64,000 nt of DNA from Clostridium manihotivorum (lineage in GTDB: Bacteria > Bacillota > Clostridia > Clostridiales > Clostridiaceae). The notes beneath the pieces were generated by a model. It ran no database searches. It saw only the letters and a program-made list of their open reading frames with translations, and had not been told where the DNA came from. Numbering within the stretch: the stretch's first letter is position 1; every line of letters starts with the position of its first letter. The stretch is taken from positions 682,001 to 746,000 of the forward strand of contig NZ_CP025746.1 of NCBI RefSeq assembly GCF_004015185.1, in the 5' to 3' direction. A program made the position numbers and the translations under genes. This document shows positions 8,775 to 17,121 of the stretch, in pieces.

Positions 8775-10510
8775 TATACCACCTCGCTTTCGGCCATATC
8801 AAAGTCTTTAAATTGCTCACAGTATATGTCATAATATCTTCCTTTTTTAGCTAGAAGATCACTGTGATTACCTTGCTCTTTAACTTCCCCATCTTCTACA
8901 AATAGGATAATATCTGCATTCTTTACCGCAGAAATTCTATGTGCGATTATGAAAGTTGTACTCTTTTCTTCTTTTACATGTAAGTTTTTTAGAAGCTCGT
9001 ACTCTGTTTCCATATCTAATGCGGAAGTTGAGTCATCTAGTATTAGGATTGGGGCTTTTCTTAATAGAGCTCTAGCAATAGATATTCTTTGCTTTTGGCC
9101 TCCAGAAAGTCCAATACCTCTTTCACCTATTTCTGTATCGAAGCCTTCTTCGAAAGATGATATAAAATCATAACAGCAAGCTGTTTTACATATTTCTATA
9201 ACTTCTTCCATAGAAGCGTCTTTATTACCGAACTTAACGTTGTTTTCTATAGTATCTGAGAATAAGAAGGTATCTTGAGGTACCACAGACATATTACTTC
9301 TAAGTTTCTTTAGGTCTATGTCTTTTACATTTATTCCATCTACTAAAACTTCACCGCTAGTTACATCATAATATCTGCCTATCAATTGTAGTATCGACGA
9401 CTTACCAGCCCCGGTGGTTCCCATTATAGCTACAGAGCTACCAGCAGGGATATCGAGATTAACATTTTTAAGAACTAGCTCTTCGTTATACTTAAAGCTA
9501 ACATTATCAAATTTTATAGCTCCCTTTATTTTATCAGGAGATATAGCATTTTCTTTGCTTGAAATTTCTGGCTTTCTATCTAGTATATCGAATATCTTCT
9601 TAGCAGATGCTTGGTTTTGAGCAAGCATATTAGTTAACCAGCCTAGATTCCTCATAGGCCATATAAGAGAGTTTAGGTATCCACTGAAGGCTACTAAAGT
9701 TCCTAAAGTTATCTCGCCTTTTATAACAAATACGCCACCTAATATAATCATTATTACTAATGATATATTCGTTAGGAATTCCATTGGAGGAAAGTACTTC
9801 CCTACTATTTTAGCTTGATTCATATTTAGATCATAGTAAGTTCTATTCATATTTAAGAACTTAAGAATTTCATGTTTTTCTCTTGTAAAAGCTTTAACCA
9901 ATCTTACACCAGCGATATTCTCCTGAGCAGTTGTATTTATCTCAGCTGTCTGGTCACTGATGTTATCATATACAGTAGCAAAGTCCTTCTCAAGCTTTAT
10001 TGCCATATAACCTATAGGTATCATTATTACTATGCAGGCTATGGCAAGCTTCCAGCTTAATACTAACAGGATTATACTACTTATAATGAAGTAAATGATA
10101 TTTTCAACGAAAAGTCTTAGACCAAACCCTATGGTTTGCCAGATATTTTCTATATCTTCACCTATTCTTGACATTAGTTCACCAGTGTTCATATTATCAA
10201 AATACTTAAATTCCATTGTTTGAATATGCTCAAACAACTCGTTCTTTATATCTCTATGAACCTTTGCAGCAATGAAGTCAAAGAAAAACTCTTTGACGTA
10301 CCCAAGCCCAGCTTTACATAAGGTAATGGCTAATATTCCACCCAGTGCTGGATACAAAAGTGAATACTGTTTGTCAGTAATTACTTTATCAATTATTATC
10401 TTTTGAAGATAAGGTGTGATATTATCTACGGCTATAATTATAATCATTGATATAGAGCCAATAAGAAGTATAGCCTTGTGTTTAAATAAATAATTTAAGA
10501 TTCTTCTCAA
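8774..10510 (-). CDS. ABC exporter half-transporter, degenerate-site subunit (578 aa)
   Basis: This is the first gene of the exporter operon. It has an N-terminal six-helix transmembrane domain and a nucleotide-binding domain with Walker A GTTGAGKSS (about 363-371) and canonical signature LSGGQ. Its Walker B reads ILILDDSTS, with Asp493 in place of the catalytic Glu. That substitution, paired with LSLGQ in the partner, is the standard layout of one degenerate and one active ATP site in BmrCD-type multidrug exporters. Translation starts at a TTG behind a GGGGGG ribosome binding site. The gene lies directly downstream of a 34-codon ORF and two hairpins that look like a transcription attenuator. 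The substrate is unknown; multidrug efflux is an inference from family and layout. Confidence 0.92.
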   Translation of the reverse strand: MRRILNYLFKHKAILLIGSISMIIIIAVDNITPYLQKIIIDKVITDKQYSLLYPALGGILAITLCKAGLGYVKEFFFDFIAAKVHRDIKNELFEHIQTMEFKYFDNMNTGELMSRIGEDIENIWQTIGFGLRLFVENIIYFIISSIILLVLSWKLAIACIVIMIPIGYMAIKLEKDFATVYDNISDQTAEINTTAQENIAGVRLVKAFTREKHEILKFLNMNRTYYDLNMNQAKIVGKYFPPMEFLTNISLVIMIILGGVFVIKGEITLGTLVAFSGYLNSLIWPMRNLGWLTNMLAQNQASAKKIFDILDRKPEISSKENAISPDKIKGAIKFDNVSFKYNEELVLKNVNLDIPAGSSVAIMGTTGAGKSSILQLIGRYYDVTSGEVLVDGINVKDIDLKKLRSNMSVVPQDTFLFSDTIENNVKFGNKDASMEEVIEICKTACCYDFISSFEEGFDTEIGERGIGLSGGQKQRISIARALLRKAPILILDDSTSALDMETEYELLKNLHVKEEKSTTFIIAHRISAVKNADIILFVEDGEVKEQGNHSDLLAKKGRYYDIYCEQFKDFDMAESEVV

Positions 10511-10550
10511 ATCTATTCCCCCCTTTTTGTTCGTTCATAGTGCCCATTTA

Positions 10551-10590
10551 TGCAAAAAAAGGCCATGGATATGCCATGACCTTTTTGCAT
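10551..10590 (-). terminator. Leader terminator of the ABC exporter operon (attenuator)
   Basis: Read on minus, the arms AAAAAGGTCATGG and CCATGGCCTTTTT pair over 13 bp (one G-U) around a 5-nt loop and end in a T-run. It lies 40 nt before the start codon of the first ABC gene, so it must be bypassed for expression. Its 5' arm GTCATGG can also pair with the 3' arm of the preceding hairpin. Confidence 0.75.
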
Positions 10591-10607
10591 AAAAAAGCAA
10601 TATAAAA

Positions 10608-10629
10608 GTCATGGACAATAGCCCATGAC
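10608..10629 (-). promoter_or_regulatory. Upstream leader hairpin, alternative pairing partner of the attenuator
   Basis: GTCATGG and CCATGAC form a 7-bp stem with an 8-nt loop, 32 nt after the leader ORF stop. Its 3' arm CCATGAC is complementary to GTCATGG in the terminator 5' arm, so a hairpin/antiterminator/terminator switch is possible. Confidence 0.6.
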
Positions 10630-10661
10630 CTGATTACATACAAAGTTAAAGTCGTTAAAAA

Positions 10662-10766
10662 TTAACCGACAATAAAATTCGTAGAGATAGGACTATTGTT
10701 AATGAATATGGAATTGTTTGAATTTCTCAATCTGCCATTCATAAAATTGAATCTTGCTATTAACAT
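10662..10766 (-). CDS. Putative 34-aa leader peptide for the ABC exporter operon
   Basis: A short frame (ATG at 10766, stop at 10662) follows an AAAGGAGG ribosome binding site with a 7-nt spacer, among the strongest in the window. The peptide begins MLIARFNFMNGRLR and ends FIVG; it is rich in Asn, Ser and Ile and has no known domain. It sits between a sigma-A promoter (10804-10833) and two mutually exclusive hairpins in front of the exporter genes. The arrangement matches ribosome-mediated attenuation as known for bmrB-bmrCD in Bacillus subtilis and for several antibiotic-induced efflux genes. There, slowed ribosomes in the leader ORF prevent terminator folding. The peptide sequence itself is not one I recognise, and the mechanism is inferred. 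Confidence 0.7.
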   Translation of the reverse strand: MLIARFNFMNGRLRNSNNSIFINNSPISTNFIVG

Positions 10767-10803
10767 GTTCCTACCTCCTTTACGTTAAAATTTCTTTAAT
10801 ATA

Positions 10804-10833
10804 ATTATATACACAGGTATCTAAAAGTGTCAA
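10804..10833 (-). promoter_or_regulatory. Sigma-A promoter of leader ORF and ABC exporter operon
   Basis: On the minus strand TTGACA (10833-10828) and TATAAT (10809-10804) are separated by 18 bp. The predicted start is near 10797, about 30 nt before the leader ORF. Confidence 0.75.
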
Positions 10834-11056
10834 AGGTTTTTTCCAGTTTTTTTAATTTTATGAAAAACTCCAAAAGCACTCTGATATTAGGCGTAAATTT
10901 TTAAATACGTAACCTAAAAATAACTATTATACTTTGTTTTTCGTATATAATTCAGTAATATATATGATTTTGTGTAATTTTTTTGAGATATAGCTTGCAA
11001 TTAATTCTATGCACAAATATTAAAGATTATGACTATTAATAAATGGAGGAGCAATT

Positions 11057-11623
11057 ATGAAAAAGAGGCTTAAGATGATTTTCTTAGCTATAATTATTAT
11101 TTTTGTAGTATTTCAAGGGTTTATTTTTTCTTTGCCTATTTTTACAAAACCTGTAAAAAGTGATGCTATAGTGGTATTAGGCTGTAGACTTAGAGGTGAA
11201 ACACCTAGCGAATTTCTTACTGAGAGAACAGTGGAAGCGGCTGAACTTTATAAAAAAGGTTTTGGAAAGTATATAATAGTTTCAGGAGGAAAAGGTCCTG
11301 GAGAGAATATTTCAGAGGCAGAAGGGATGAAAAGGATTTTATTGAGCAAAGGTATTGAAGAGGATAAGATAATAGTGGAGGATAAATCCACCAATACTTC
11401 AGAAAATATAAAATTCACATCAAGAATAATGAAAGAAAAAGATTTAAGTACAGCAGTAGTAGTATCAAATGATTTTCATCTTAGAAGAGCATGGCTGTTG
11501 TGCAAGAAAAATAAAGTATCTGCTACTTATAAAGGGGTGTTTTCAAAAGAAAACTTTATAACTGAAATGTATGGTGCTGTAAGAGAAATGCCAGCCATAA
11601 TAAAGGACCTTATATTAAGCTGA
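11057..11623 (+). CDS. YdcF/SanA-family (DUF218) membrane-anchored protein
   Basis: The 188-residue protein has one N-terminal membrane segment (about 7-26) followed by a DUF218 domain. Family features are the DAIVVLGCRL strand, the YIIVSGGKGPGE segment, and the conserved VEDKSTNTSENI and VSNDFHLRRA motifs. Members such as SanA, ElyC and YdcF are linked to envelope integrity or exopolysaccharide, but the biochemical activity is unsettled. The start ATG has a GGAGGA ribosome binding site 7 nt upstream. The gene appears monocistronic, with a palindrome (11654-11731) behind it. Confidence 0.85.
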   Translation: MKKRLKMIFLAIIIIFVVFQGFIFSLPIFTKPVKSDAIVVLGCRLRGETPSEFLTERTVEAAELYKKGFGKYIIVSGGKGPGENISEAEGMKRILLSKGIEEDKIIVEDKSTNTSENIKFTSRIMKEKDLSTAVVVSNDFHLRRAWLLCKKNKVSATYKGVFSKENFITEMYGAVREMPAIIKDLILS

Positions 11624-11653
11624 AATAATTGTTGGCGCTATTCAAATAACGTG

Positions 11654-11731
11654 TTGAATTAAGTGGTTAGTCATTCGATTCGTTGAGGAGTTAGCTAATA
11701 TAGCATATTCTTCATAACCACTTAACTTCAA
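11654..11731. repeat. Inverted repeat with AAGTGGTTA ends
   Basis: TTGAATTAAGTGGTTA (11654-11669) and TAACCACTTAACTTCAA (11715-11731) are near-perfect inverted copies around a 45-nt centre. It may end transcription of the YdcF-like gene or belong to the dispersed palindrome family. Confidence 0.45.
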
Positions 11732-11784
11732 TAATAATATTAAACATAGGCCGATTATTAAATATAATAAATGGAGATTTAAGT

Positions 11785-12738
11785 GTGTTTTTAAAGATTA
11801 ATGAAGAAATAAGAAGTGCCAAGGAAAAAGTTAAAGAAAAAGAACATATAGAGCAAAGAATTAAAGAGTTAAAGGAACTATTAGACGGCTATGAAAAAGA
11901 ACTAATTGAGTTTAAACAGAAACTCACAAAAGAGGAGTTAGATATCAAAAAACTTGAAGGTATCACTTTATCTAATCTATTAGCAGTAATTCTCAATAAT
12001 AAAGAAGAAAAACTTGATAAAGAGAAAAAAGAATATATTGAGATCAAAATTAAGTTTGATCAGTGCAATCAAAAAGTATCAGATGTTAATGAGGACTTGA
12101 GTAAATTAGGGAAAGAGCTTGATAGGGTAGGTAATGCAAATATCCAGTATAAAAAACTTATCAAAGAAAAAGAAGAACAAGTAAAATCTATTGGAAGCGA
12201 AGCTTCTAAAGAAAAACTAAGAGAATTAGAAAACTTAAGATTAGATTTGTGTACTAGCATTAAAGAATTAAAAGAAGCAGTGCTGTCAGGGGAAAATTTA
12301 CTTGCGCGTATAGATGACGCTCAAGATAGTTTATCTAGTGCTAAAAATTGGGGAACCTTAGATTTGTTCAGTGATAGTATAATTGTATCTATAGAGAAGC
12401 ATGAAAAAATTGATGATACACAGGTTAAACTTAACAAGATTCCATATCTTGTAGACAAATTTAAAAAGGAATTGTCTGACGTGACTGCATCCTTTGAGAC
12501 TATTTCAAATAAGTTAGAGTTTTCTCTAATTACTAAAACTGTCGACATATTCTTTGACAATATATTTACAGATATTAGTGTACTTACAAAGATTGAGGAA
12601 AGTTACGATGAAATAAGACATTTAGCTAGATATGTAGACGAATGTGTAATAGATTTAAAGAGGGAAAAAGAACGTCTTGAAGACGAGGTAGTAAATATCG
12701 ATGGGAAAATTAATGATTTTATAGAACTAGAAGTTTGA
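11785..12738 (+). CDS. Uncharacterised coiled-coil protein, 317 aa
   Basis: I do not recognise a named family. Translation starts at a GTG with TGGAG 8 nt upstream. Almost the whole protein is predicted long helix. Residues about 5-130 and 285-317 are dense in Lys, Glu, Leu and Ile with heptad-like spacing (for example KEKEHIEQRIKELKELL). A less charged middle (about 150-260) is Ser/Asp-rich. There is no signal peptide or membrane segment, so it is probably cytoplasmic and may oligomerise. It is a single-gene unit with a strong terminator and then a copy of the structured intergenic repeat. Function is unknown; a structural or scaffold role would be a guess. Confidence 0.7.
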   Translation: MFLKINEEIRSAKEKVKEKEHIEQRIKELKELLDGYEKELIEFKQKLTKEELDIKKLEGITLSNLLAVILNNKEEKLDKEKKEYIEIKIKFDQCNQKVSDVNEDLSKLGKELDRVGNANIQYKKLIKEKEEQVKSIGSEASKEKLRELENLRLDLCTSIKELKEAVLSGENLLARIDDAQDSLSSAKNWGTLDLFSDSIIVSIEKHEKIDDTQVKLNKIPYLVDKFKKELSDVTASFETISNKLEFSLITKTVDIFFDNIFTDISVLTKIEESYDEIRHLARYVDECVIDLKREKERLEDEVVNIDGKINDFIELEV

Positions 12739-12747
12739 TGATAATAT

Positions 12748-12803
12748 AACCACTTGGAGTCAAATATATCTATATAAGTATGTTTAACTCCAAGTGGTTC
12801 TTT
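12748..12803 (+). terminator. Terminator-like 13-bp hairpin after the coiled-coil gene
   Basis: AACCACTTGGAGT and ACTCCAAGTGGTT are perfect inverted arms with a 26-nt loop, followed by CTTTATT. The outer bases again carry the AAGTGGTT motif. Confidence 0.65.
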
Positions 12804-12805
12804 AT

Positions 12806-12963
12806 TAGTTAAACATAGCAATTTGAAAGGTTTAGAGCGGCTTGTTAGGAGGATATTTGGTAAAAAAGAAAACTTGTTTAGCTGCCACATTTTCCTCATA
12901 TGCATTCGGAAAGGTAGATGTGCAAAAAGAATCACTAAAGAAGGTAGCTTTAGATAATTTTTT
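12806..12963 (+). repeat. Structured intergenic repeat, copy 1
   Basis: This is one of five related copies. The core stem pairs CTGCC (12882-12886) with GGTAG (12913-12917), and TTTCC with GGAAA inside it. A GTGCAAAAAG linker and a weak second hairpin with a T-run follow. It directly follows an intrinsic terminator. Confidence 0.7.
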
Positions 12964-13068
12964 ATAAACTTAATGTAAACGATATTGATATATTTAGGAA
13001 AGTGCAGTAAAGTAATTATATAGTTTAAACGCTTAACTGAATTTGATTAAAATATTGAGGTGAATAAT

Positions 13069-14358
13069 ATGGCAAAGGATACCTGTAAGAGTTTAAGAAA
13101 CAAAATAATTTATTCGGTTTTTGTAAGGAATTATGGTAAGAATGGAACCTTTAAAGATGTGGAAGAAGATCTTGCTAGAATAAAGGAATTAGGAACAGAT
13201 ATAGTATGGTTTCTCCCAATTCATCCTATAGGAGAAAAGAATAGAAAAGGTGTATTAGGATCACCCTATGCTATTAAGGATTATAGAGGAATAAACTCTG
13301 AGTATGGAACTATAGAAGATTTTAAAAGTCTTGTAGATAAGATACATGAATTTGGAATGTTATGTATGATAGACGTAGTTTATAATCATACTTCACCAGA
13401 CTCGTGGCTGGTAGATAATCATCCAGAGTATTTCTATAAAAAACAAGATGGAAATATGGGTAATAAGGTAGGTGATTGGACCGATATAGTAGATTTGGAT
13501 TACAACAATAAGGATTTATGGGAATATCAAATAGAAACCTTAAAGTATTGGGCTTCTGTTGGGGTAGATGGATTTAGATGTGATGTGGCTCCTTTAGTGC
13601 CATTAGACTTCTGGTTGCTTGCAAGGCAATCGGTTGCACAAGTGAATCCTGATCATATATGGCTTTCAGAAACTGTTCACCCTCACTTCTTACTTGAAAT
13701 GAGGAAACATGGATTTGTAGGACTATCAGATAGTGAAATATACCAAGCTTTTGATATAACTTATGATTATGATGTAAATGTTGAGTATACTGGATATTTT
13801 GATAAGAAAAATAGTTTGAAAGATTATATAAATAAAGTAAAAATGCAAGATGGAATGTATCCAGATAATTACGTTAAACTTAGATTCTTAGAAAATCACG
13901 ATCAGCCTAGAGCTAAGAAGTTTATACCAGATGAAGATGCATTAAAGATTTGGACAGGATTTTTATATTTCCAAAAAGGTGCAACTTTAATTTATGCTGG
14001 TCAAGAGGCTCAAGATCCAAACTGTCCTAGTTTATTTGATAGCGATAAGGTGAATTGGGACAACTTGAAGGAAGATTATATATCTTTATTAAAAAGATTA
14101 GCACAAATTAAGAGAATGGATATTGTTGCTAGTGGCTTCTATACAGTTGATTGCGTAGAGAATGACGTTATACTTGCCTCTTATGAAAAAGATAATAATA
14201 GATTATTAGGAATTTTCAATGTAAGTAAAGCTGAAGGAAATGTACAGATTTCTTTAGCAGATGGTGTTTATAAGAATGTTATAGATGATAGCGATATTCA
14301 CGTATTAGAAGGTAAAGTAAAGTTAGTTAATAAGCCTATTATAATAGAACTAAATTAG
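13069..14358 (+). CDS. Cytoplasmic GH13 alpha-amylase-family glycosidase
   Basis: The 429-residue protein has the four GH13 conserved regions: DVVYNH (102-107), GFRCD with nucleophile D172, ETVH with acid/base E201, and FLENHD with D278. There is no signal peptide, so it acts inside the cell on maltodextrins, glycogen fragments or a related alpha-glucan. It is short for the family, with a small C-terminal beta domain. The ATG at 13069 with GAGGTG upstream is preferred over an in-frame GTG at 13060 that overlaps that site. It is monocistronic; a weak cre-like sequence (11 of 14) lies at about 13024-13037. Substrate specificity cannot be fixed from sequence. Confidence 0.88.
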   Translation: MAKDTCKSLRNKIIYSVFVRNYGKNGTFKDVEEDLARIKELGTDIVWFLPIHPIGEKNRKGVLGSPYAIKDYRGINSEYGTIEDFKSLVDKIHEFGMLCMIDVVYNHTSPDSWLVDNHPEYFYKKQDGNMGNKVGDWTDIVDLDYNNKDLWEYQIETLKYWASVGVDGFRCDVAPLVPLDFWLLARQSVAQVNPDHIWLSETVHPHFLLEMRKHGFVGLSDSEIYQAFDITYDYDVNVEYTGYFDKKNSLKDYINKVKMQDGMYPDNYVKLRFLENHDQPRAKKFIPDEDALKIWTGFLYFQKGATLIYAGQEAQDPNCPSLFDSDKVNWDNLKEDYISLLKRLAQIKRMDIVASGFYTVDCVENDVILASYEKDNNRLLGIFNVSKAEGNVQISLADGVYKNVIDDSDIHVLEGKVKLVNKPIIIELN

Positions 14359-14410
14359 GATATATTGATATTATTAGAGCTGTCATTATAAAATGTTGAC
14401 TGTAATTTGT

Positions 14411-14453
14411 AAAGCTGTACCACTTCAGTTTAGAGTTGAAGTGGTACAGCTTT
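14411..14453. terminator. Bidirectional terminator, perfect 17-bp stem
   Basis: AAAGCTGTACCACTTCA and TGAAGTGGTACAGCTTT flank a 9-nt loop between the convergent amylase and murC genes. The core GTACCACTTCA is shared with the palindromic repeat family. Confidence 0.8.
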
Positions 14454-14567
14454 ACTATTATTACTAAAGTTATTTTTATATCATTCTAAATTAAATAATA
14501 CTTCTAAAATTAAGTGGTTATGAAGTATCTGCTAGTAAATGATGTGTTTTTTGGGACTGCTTTAAAT

Positions 14568-15944
14568 TTATTCTTCTAAAAATAATTCTCCAACCTTAAC
14601 TACATCTCCCGCACCGACAGTTATTAAAAGATCCCCATCAGATACTTTACCTTTTACATACTTGACTGCTTCTTCATGAGAATGAACATTCACGCAGTGT
14701 ATGCCTTTTGCTCTTATAGCTTCTCCTAATTCATCAGAAGTAACAAGGCCAGTATTCTTCTCTCTAGCAGCATAAATATCCATAAGGATTAGCTCGTCAG
14801 CATCATTAAAGGCTTCTGTAAAGTCACTAAAAAGACTTTTAGTCCTTGTATAAGTGTGAGGTTGAAAAACACAATAAACTGACTTATGAGGTATTTTCTT
14901 TGCTGTACTTAAAGTAGCTTTTATTTCAGCAGGATGATGTGCGTAATCATCTATTACTGTAATTCCGGATTTATGTCCCTTAAGTTCAAATCTTTTGTGA
15001 GCATTTTTAAATGCTGATAGTCCATCAATTATATCTTTTTCAGGTATTTCTAATATGATACCGATACATATTGAAGAAAGAGCGTTCAAAATATTATGCT
15101 TTCCAGGTACATTTAAACTAATTGAGAACATTTTGCTATTATCCTTAAAGACATCGAAAGTTGCACAACCATTGACATTGAAAGTTATATTCTTAGCTGT
15201 TATGTTGCCTTTTTCTATACCATAGCTTAGTATGTTACATTTTGCATTATTAATTATAGACATTACTCTTTCGTCATCAGCGTAGCCAACTAAATAACCA
15301 TTACTAGGTATTATAGAAGCGAACTTTTCAAAAGTTTCTTGAATATGATTTATATCTCTATAGTAATCTAGATGATCAGCATCAATATTTAGGATAATAC
15401 CTATAAATGGTGAGAACTTTAAAAATGATTCCTTATATTCACATGCCTCTGTTATAAAGTATTCACTGTTACCTACTCTAAAATTACCATTAATAGCATC
15501 AAGGTCACCACCGACAAGTATAGTTGGATCAAGATGTGCTTTTAATGTTATATGAGAAACCATAGAAGTACATGTTGTTTTACCATGAGTACCTGCAACA
15601 GCAACCCCATATTTGTGTCCAAGCATTATTTTTCCTAAAAATTCAGCTCTATCCATTAAAATAATATTTTTTCTTTGTGCTTCTAAAAGCTCAGGGTTGT
15701 CGGAAGGTATAGCTACTGTATAAACTACTAAATCTACATCTTTCAGATTACTACTATCATGTCCTATGTAAATTTCTGCACCTTCATTTTTAAGTCTGTT
15801 AGTTATTTCTGATTCTTTCGCATCAGAACCAGATACTTTATAGCCTTCTCTTAAAAGAACGGCAGCAAGACCACTCATACTTATTCCACCGATACCTATA
15901 AAATGTACTTTCTTATTTTTATCTTTTATAAAATTAAATGACAA
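14568..15944 (-). CDS. murC: UDP-N-acetylmuramate--L-alanine ligase
   Basis: MurC adds L-Ala to UDP-MurNAc with ATP, the first step of the peptidoglycan stem peptide, in the cytoplasm. The protein shows the N-terminal UDP-binding Rossmann segment ([14 protein letters not shown]), the ATP loop GTHGKT (about 118-123) and the Mur-ligase C-terminal domain with the DDYAHHPAE motif. Length (458 aa) fits MurC. An upstream in-frame ATG exists at 15971, but the AAAGGAG ribosome binding site (15953-15959) lies inside that extension, so the TTG at 15944 is the likely start. It is monocistronic and far from murD, which lies at 59.7 kb. Confidence 0.95.
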   Translation of the reverse strand: MSFNFIKDKNKKVHFIGIGGISMSGLAAVLLREGYKVSGSDAKESEITNRLKNEGAEIYIGHDSSNLKDVDLVVYTVAIPSDNPELLEAQRKNIILMDRAEFLGKIMLGHKYGVAVAGTHGKTTCTSMVSHITLKAHLDPTILVGGDLDAINGNFRVGNSEYFITEACEYKESFLKFSPFIGIILNIDADHLDYYRDINHIQETFEKFASIIPSNGYLVGYADDERVMSIINNAKCNILSYGIEKGNITAKNITFNVNGCATFDVFKDNSKMFSISLNVPGKHNILNALSSICIGIILEIPEKDIIDGLSAFKNAHKRFELKGHKSGITVIDDYAHHPAEIKATLSTAKKIPHKSVYCVFQPHTYTRTKSLFSDFTEAFNDADELILMDIYAAREKNTGLVTSDELGEAIRAKGIHCVNVHSHEEAVKYVKGKVSDGDLLITVGAGDVVKVGELFLEE

Positions 15945-16288
15945 GATATCAACTCCTTTATAAATTACCATTTATAATTATATACATTTTTTTAAAAATG
16001 CACACTTAATAAAACATAATTCATAATTATTTTATGAAAAAAAATAAATTTTGCTACCTATTTCTTATATAAATTATTTTGTTGTTAATATATATGTAAT
16101 ACTGTATTATTTGTTATAAAGACAGGGGTATAGTTGAGTTAAGGACTCCACTAATATGAACTACTTTAAAATTAAACATATAAATTGAGTAAAACACCAT
16201 TAATAGTTAAAGGTGCTTTTAGTAATTTTAAAAATTATAGGAATAGAATATCTATAGATTTTATAGAAGGGGAGTTAAAGATAGGGCT
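15945..16288. other. Divergent intergenic region between murC and the NlpC/P60-like gene
   Basis: AT-rich, with no gene. It holds a weak hairpin near 16194-16220 (AAAACACC / GGTGCTTTT) and presumably the promoters of both neighbours, which I cannot place with confidence. Confidence 0.4.
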
Positions 16289-16834
16289 ATGGAAGATAAA
16301 TACATATATTTGGTTTTTTCAAAGACTGGAACATGGCTTTCGAGAATAATATATTTAATTACAAAAAATAAATATGCACATTCTTCTTTAAGTATGGATC
16401 CTTCTTTAACTAAGATGTATTCTTTTGGTAGAACAAACCCCAAAAACCCTTTTTCAGGTGGATTTGTAGAAGAAAATATTTATGAAGGTGTATATAAAAT
16501 ATTTAGAAATAGTGAATGTATAATATATAAAGTGAAAATTTCTGAAGAACAATATAAACTGGTTAAAGCAGAAGTAGACAAGTTTATAATCAGGAAATAC
16601 GAGTTAAGATATAATTTTATGGGATTGTTTGGCGTGCTTTTTAATAAGCCAGTAAAGAGAAAAAATCATTATTTTTGTACTCAGTTTGTTTCTCATATTC
16701 TTGTCAACGGGAATATATATGATTTTAAAAAGGAAGCGGAGCTTATGAAAGTTGATGACTTGACAGATATCCCAGACAAAGAACTGATTTATAAAGGGAA
16801 TATATACGACTACTGTAATAGGATGACAATTTAG
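16289..16834 (+). CDS. Permuted NlpC/P60-like (YiiX/YycO-type) protein
   Basis: The 181-residue protein has the features of circularly permuted papain-fold proteins: an N-terminal His in a YAHSSLS segment (H31) and a C-terminal Cys in YFCTQFVS (C130). These would be the catalytic pair. Members include amidases, peptidases and lipid-modifying enzymes. No signal peptide is seen, so it probably works in the cytoplasm or at the inner membrane face. The start ATG has a GGGGAG sequence some 14 nt upstream, which is rather far. A tiny basic protein gene follows about 100 nt downstream on the same strand. The substrate is unknown. Confidence 0.72.
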   Translation: MEDKYIYLVFSKTGTWLSRIIYLITKNKYAHSSLSMDPSLTKMYSFGRTNPKNPFSGGFVEENIYEGVYKIFRNSECIIYKVKISEEQYKLVKAEVDKFIIRKYELRYNFMGLFGVLFNKPVKRKNHYFCTQFVSHILVNGNIYDFKKEAELMKVDDLTDIPDKELIYKGNIYDYCNRMTI

Positions 16835-16934
16835 TATCGTAATTTTGGATAGGTGAGCTGTTTTATATTAAGGTAGTTAATTTACGAATAAAAAGTTTCT
16901 CGCTGTAAAAGATAATTACGAAAGGAGAGGATGA

Positions 16935-17072
16935 ATGATGTCAAATAAAATAAGAAATAATGTAACGGATGATGGAATGAGAAGACAAAAGCTTCATAAA
17001 GATAAAGATAATAAGGGAAATGCAAAAAATATCCCTCAATATCAGAATCTTAACGGAGAACCTATAAGATAA
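16935..17072 (+). CDS. Small basic protein, 45 aa
   Basis: This short frame follows AAAGGAGAGG with good spacing, and a terminator hairpin lies right behind its stop. The peptide begins MMSNKIRNNVTDDG and is rich in Lys, Arg, Asn and Gln, with a basic middle (RRQKLHKDKDNK), no hydrophobic segment and no Cys. Such composition resembles small spore or nucleic-acid-associated proteins, but I cannot place it in a family. It lies about 100 nt after the NlpC/P60-like gene and may be cotranscribed with it. The strong ribosome binding site and terminator argue that it is a real gene. Confidence 0.65.
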   Translation: MMSNKIRNNVTDDGMRRQKLHKDKDNKGNAKNIPQYQNLNGEPIR

Positions 17073-17078
17073 AATGAA

Positions 17079-17117
17079 GGACTCAACTATATTGTATGAA
17101 TAATAGTTGAGTCTTTT
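17079..17117. terminator. Bidirectional intrinsic terminator
   Basis: GACTCAACTAT (17080-17090) and ATAGTTGAGTC (17103-17113) pair perfectly over 11 bp and are followed by TTTT. It separates the small basic protein gene from the convergent HD-GYP gene. Confidence 0.8.
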
Positions 17118-17121
17118 GTAT

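Noticed and set aside
12603..12935. Minus-strand frame of 110 codons over the end of the coiled-coil gene
   Set aside because: It runs through a terminator and the structured repeat, has no ribosome binding site, and overlaps a better gene.
13024..13037. cre-like site before the GH13 amylase
   Set aside because: Only 11 of 14 consensus positions match, with mismatches in conserved bases; noted in the gene entry only.
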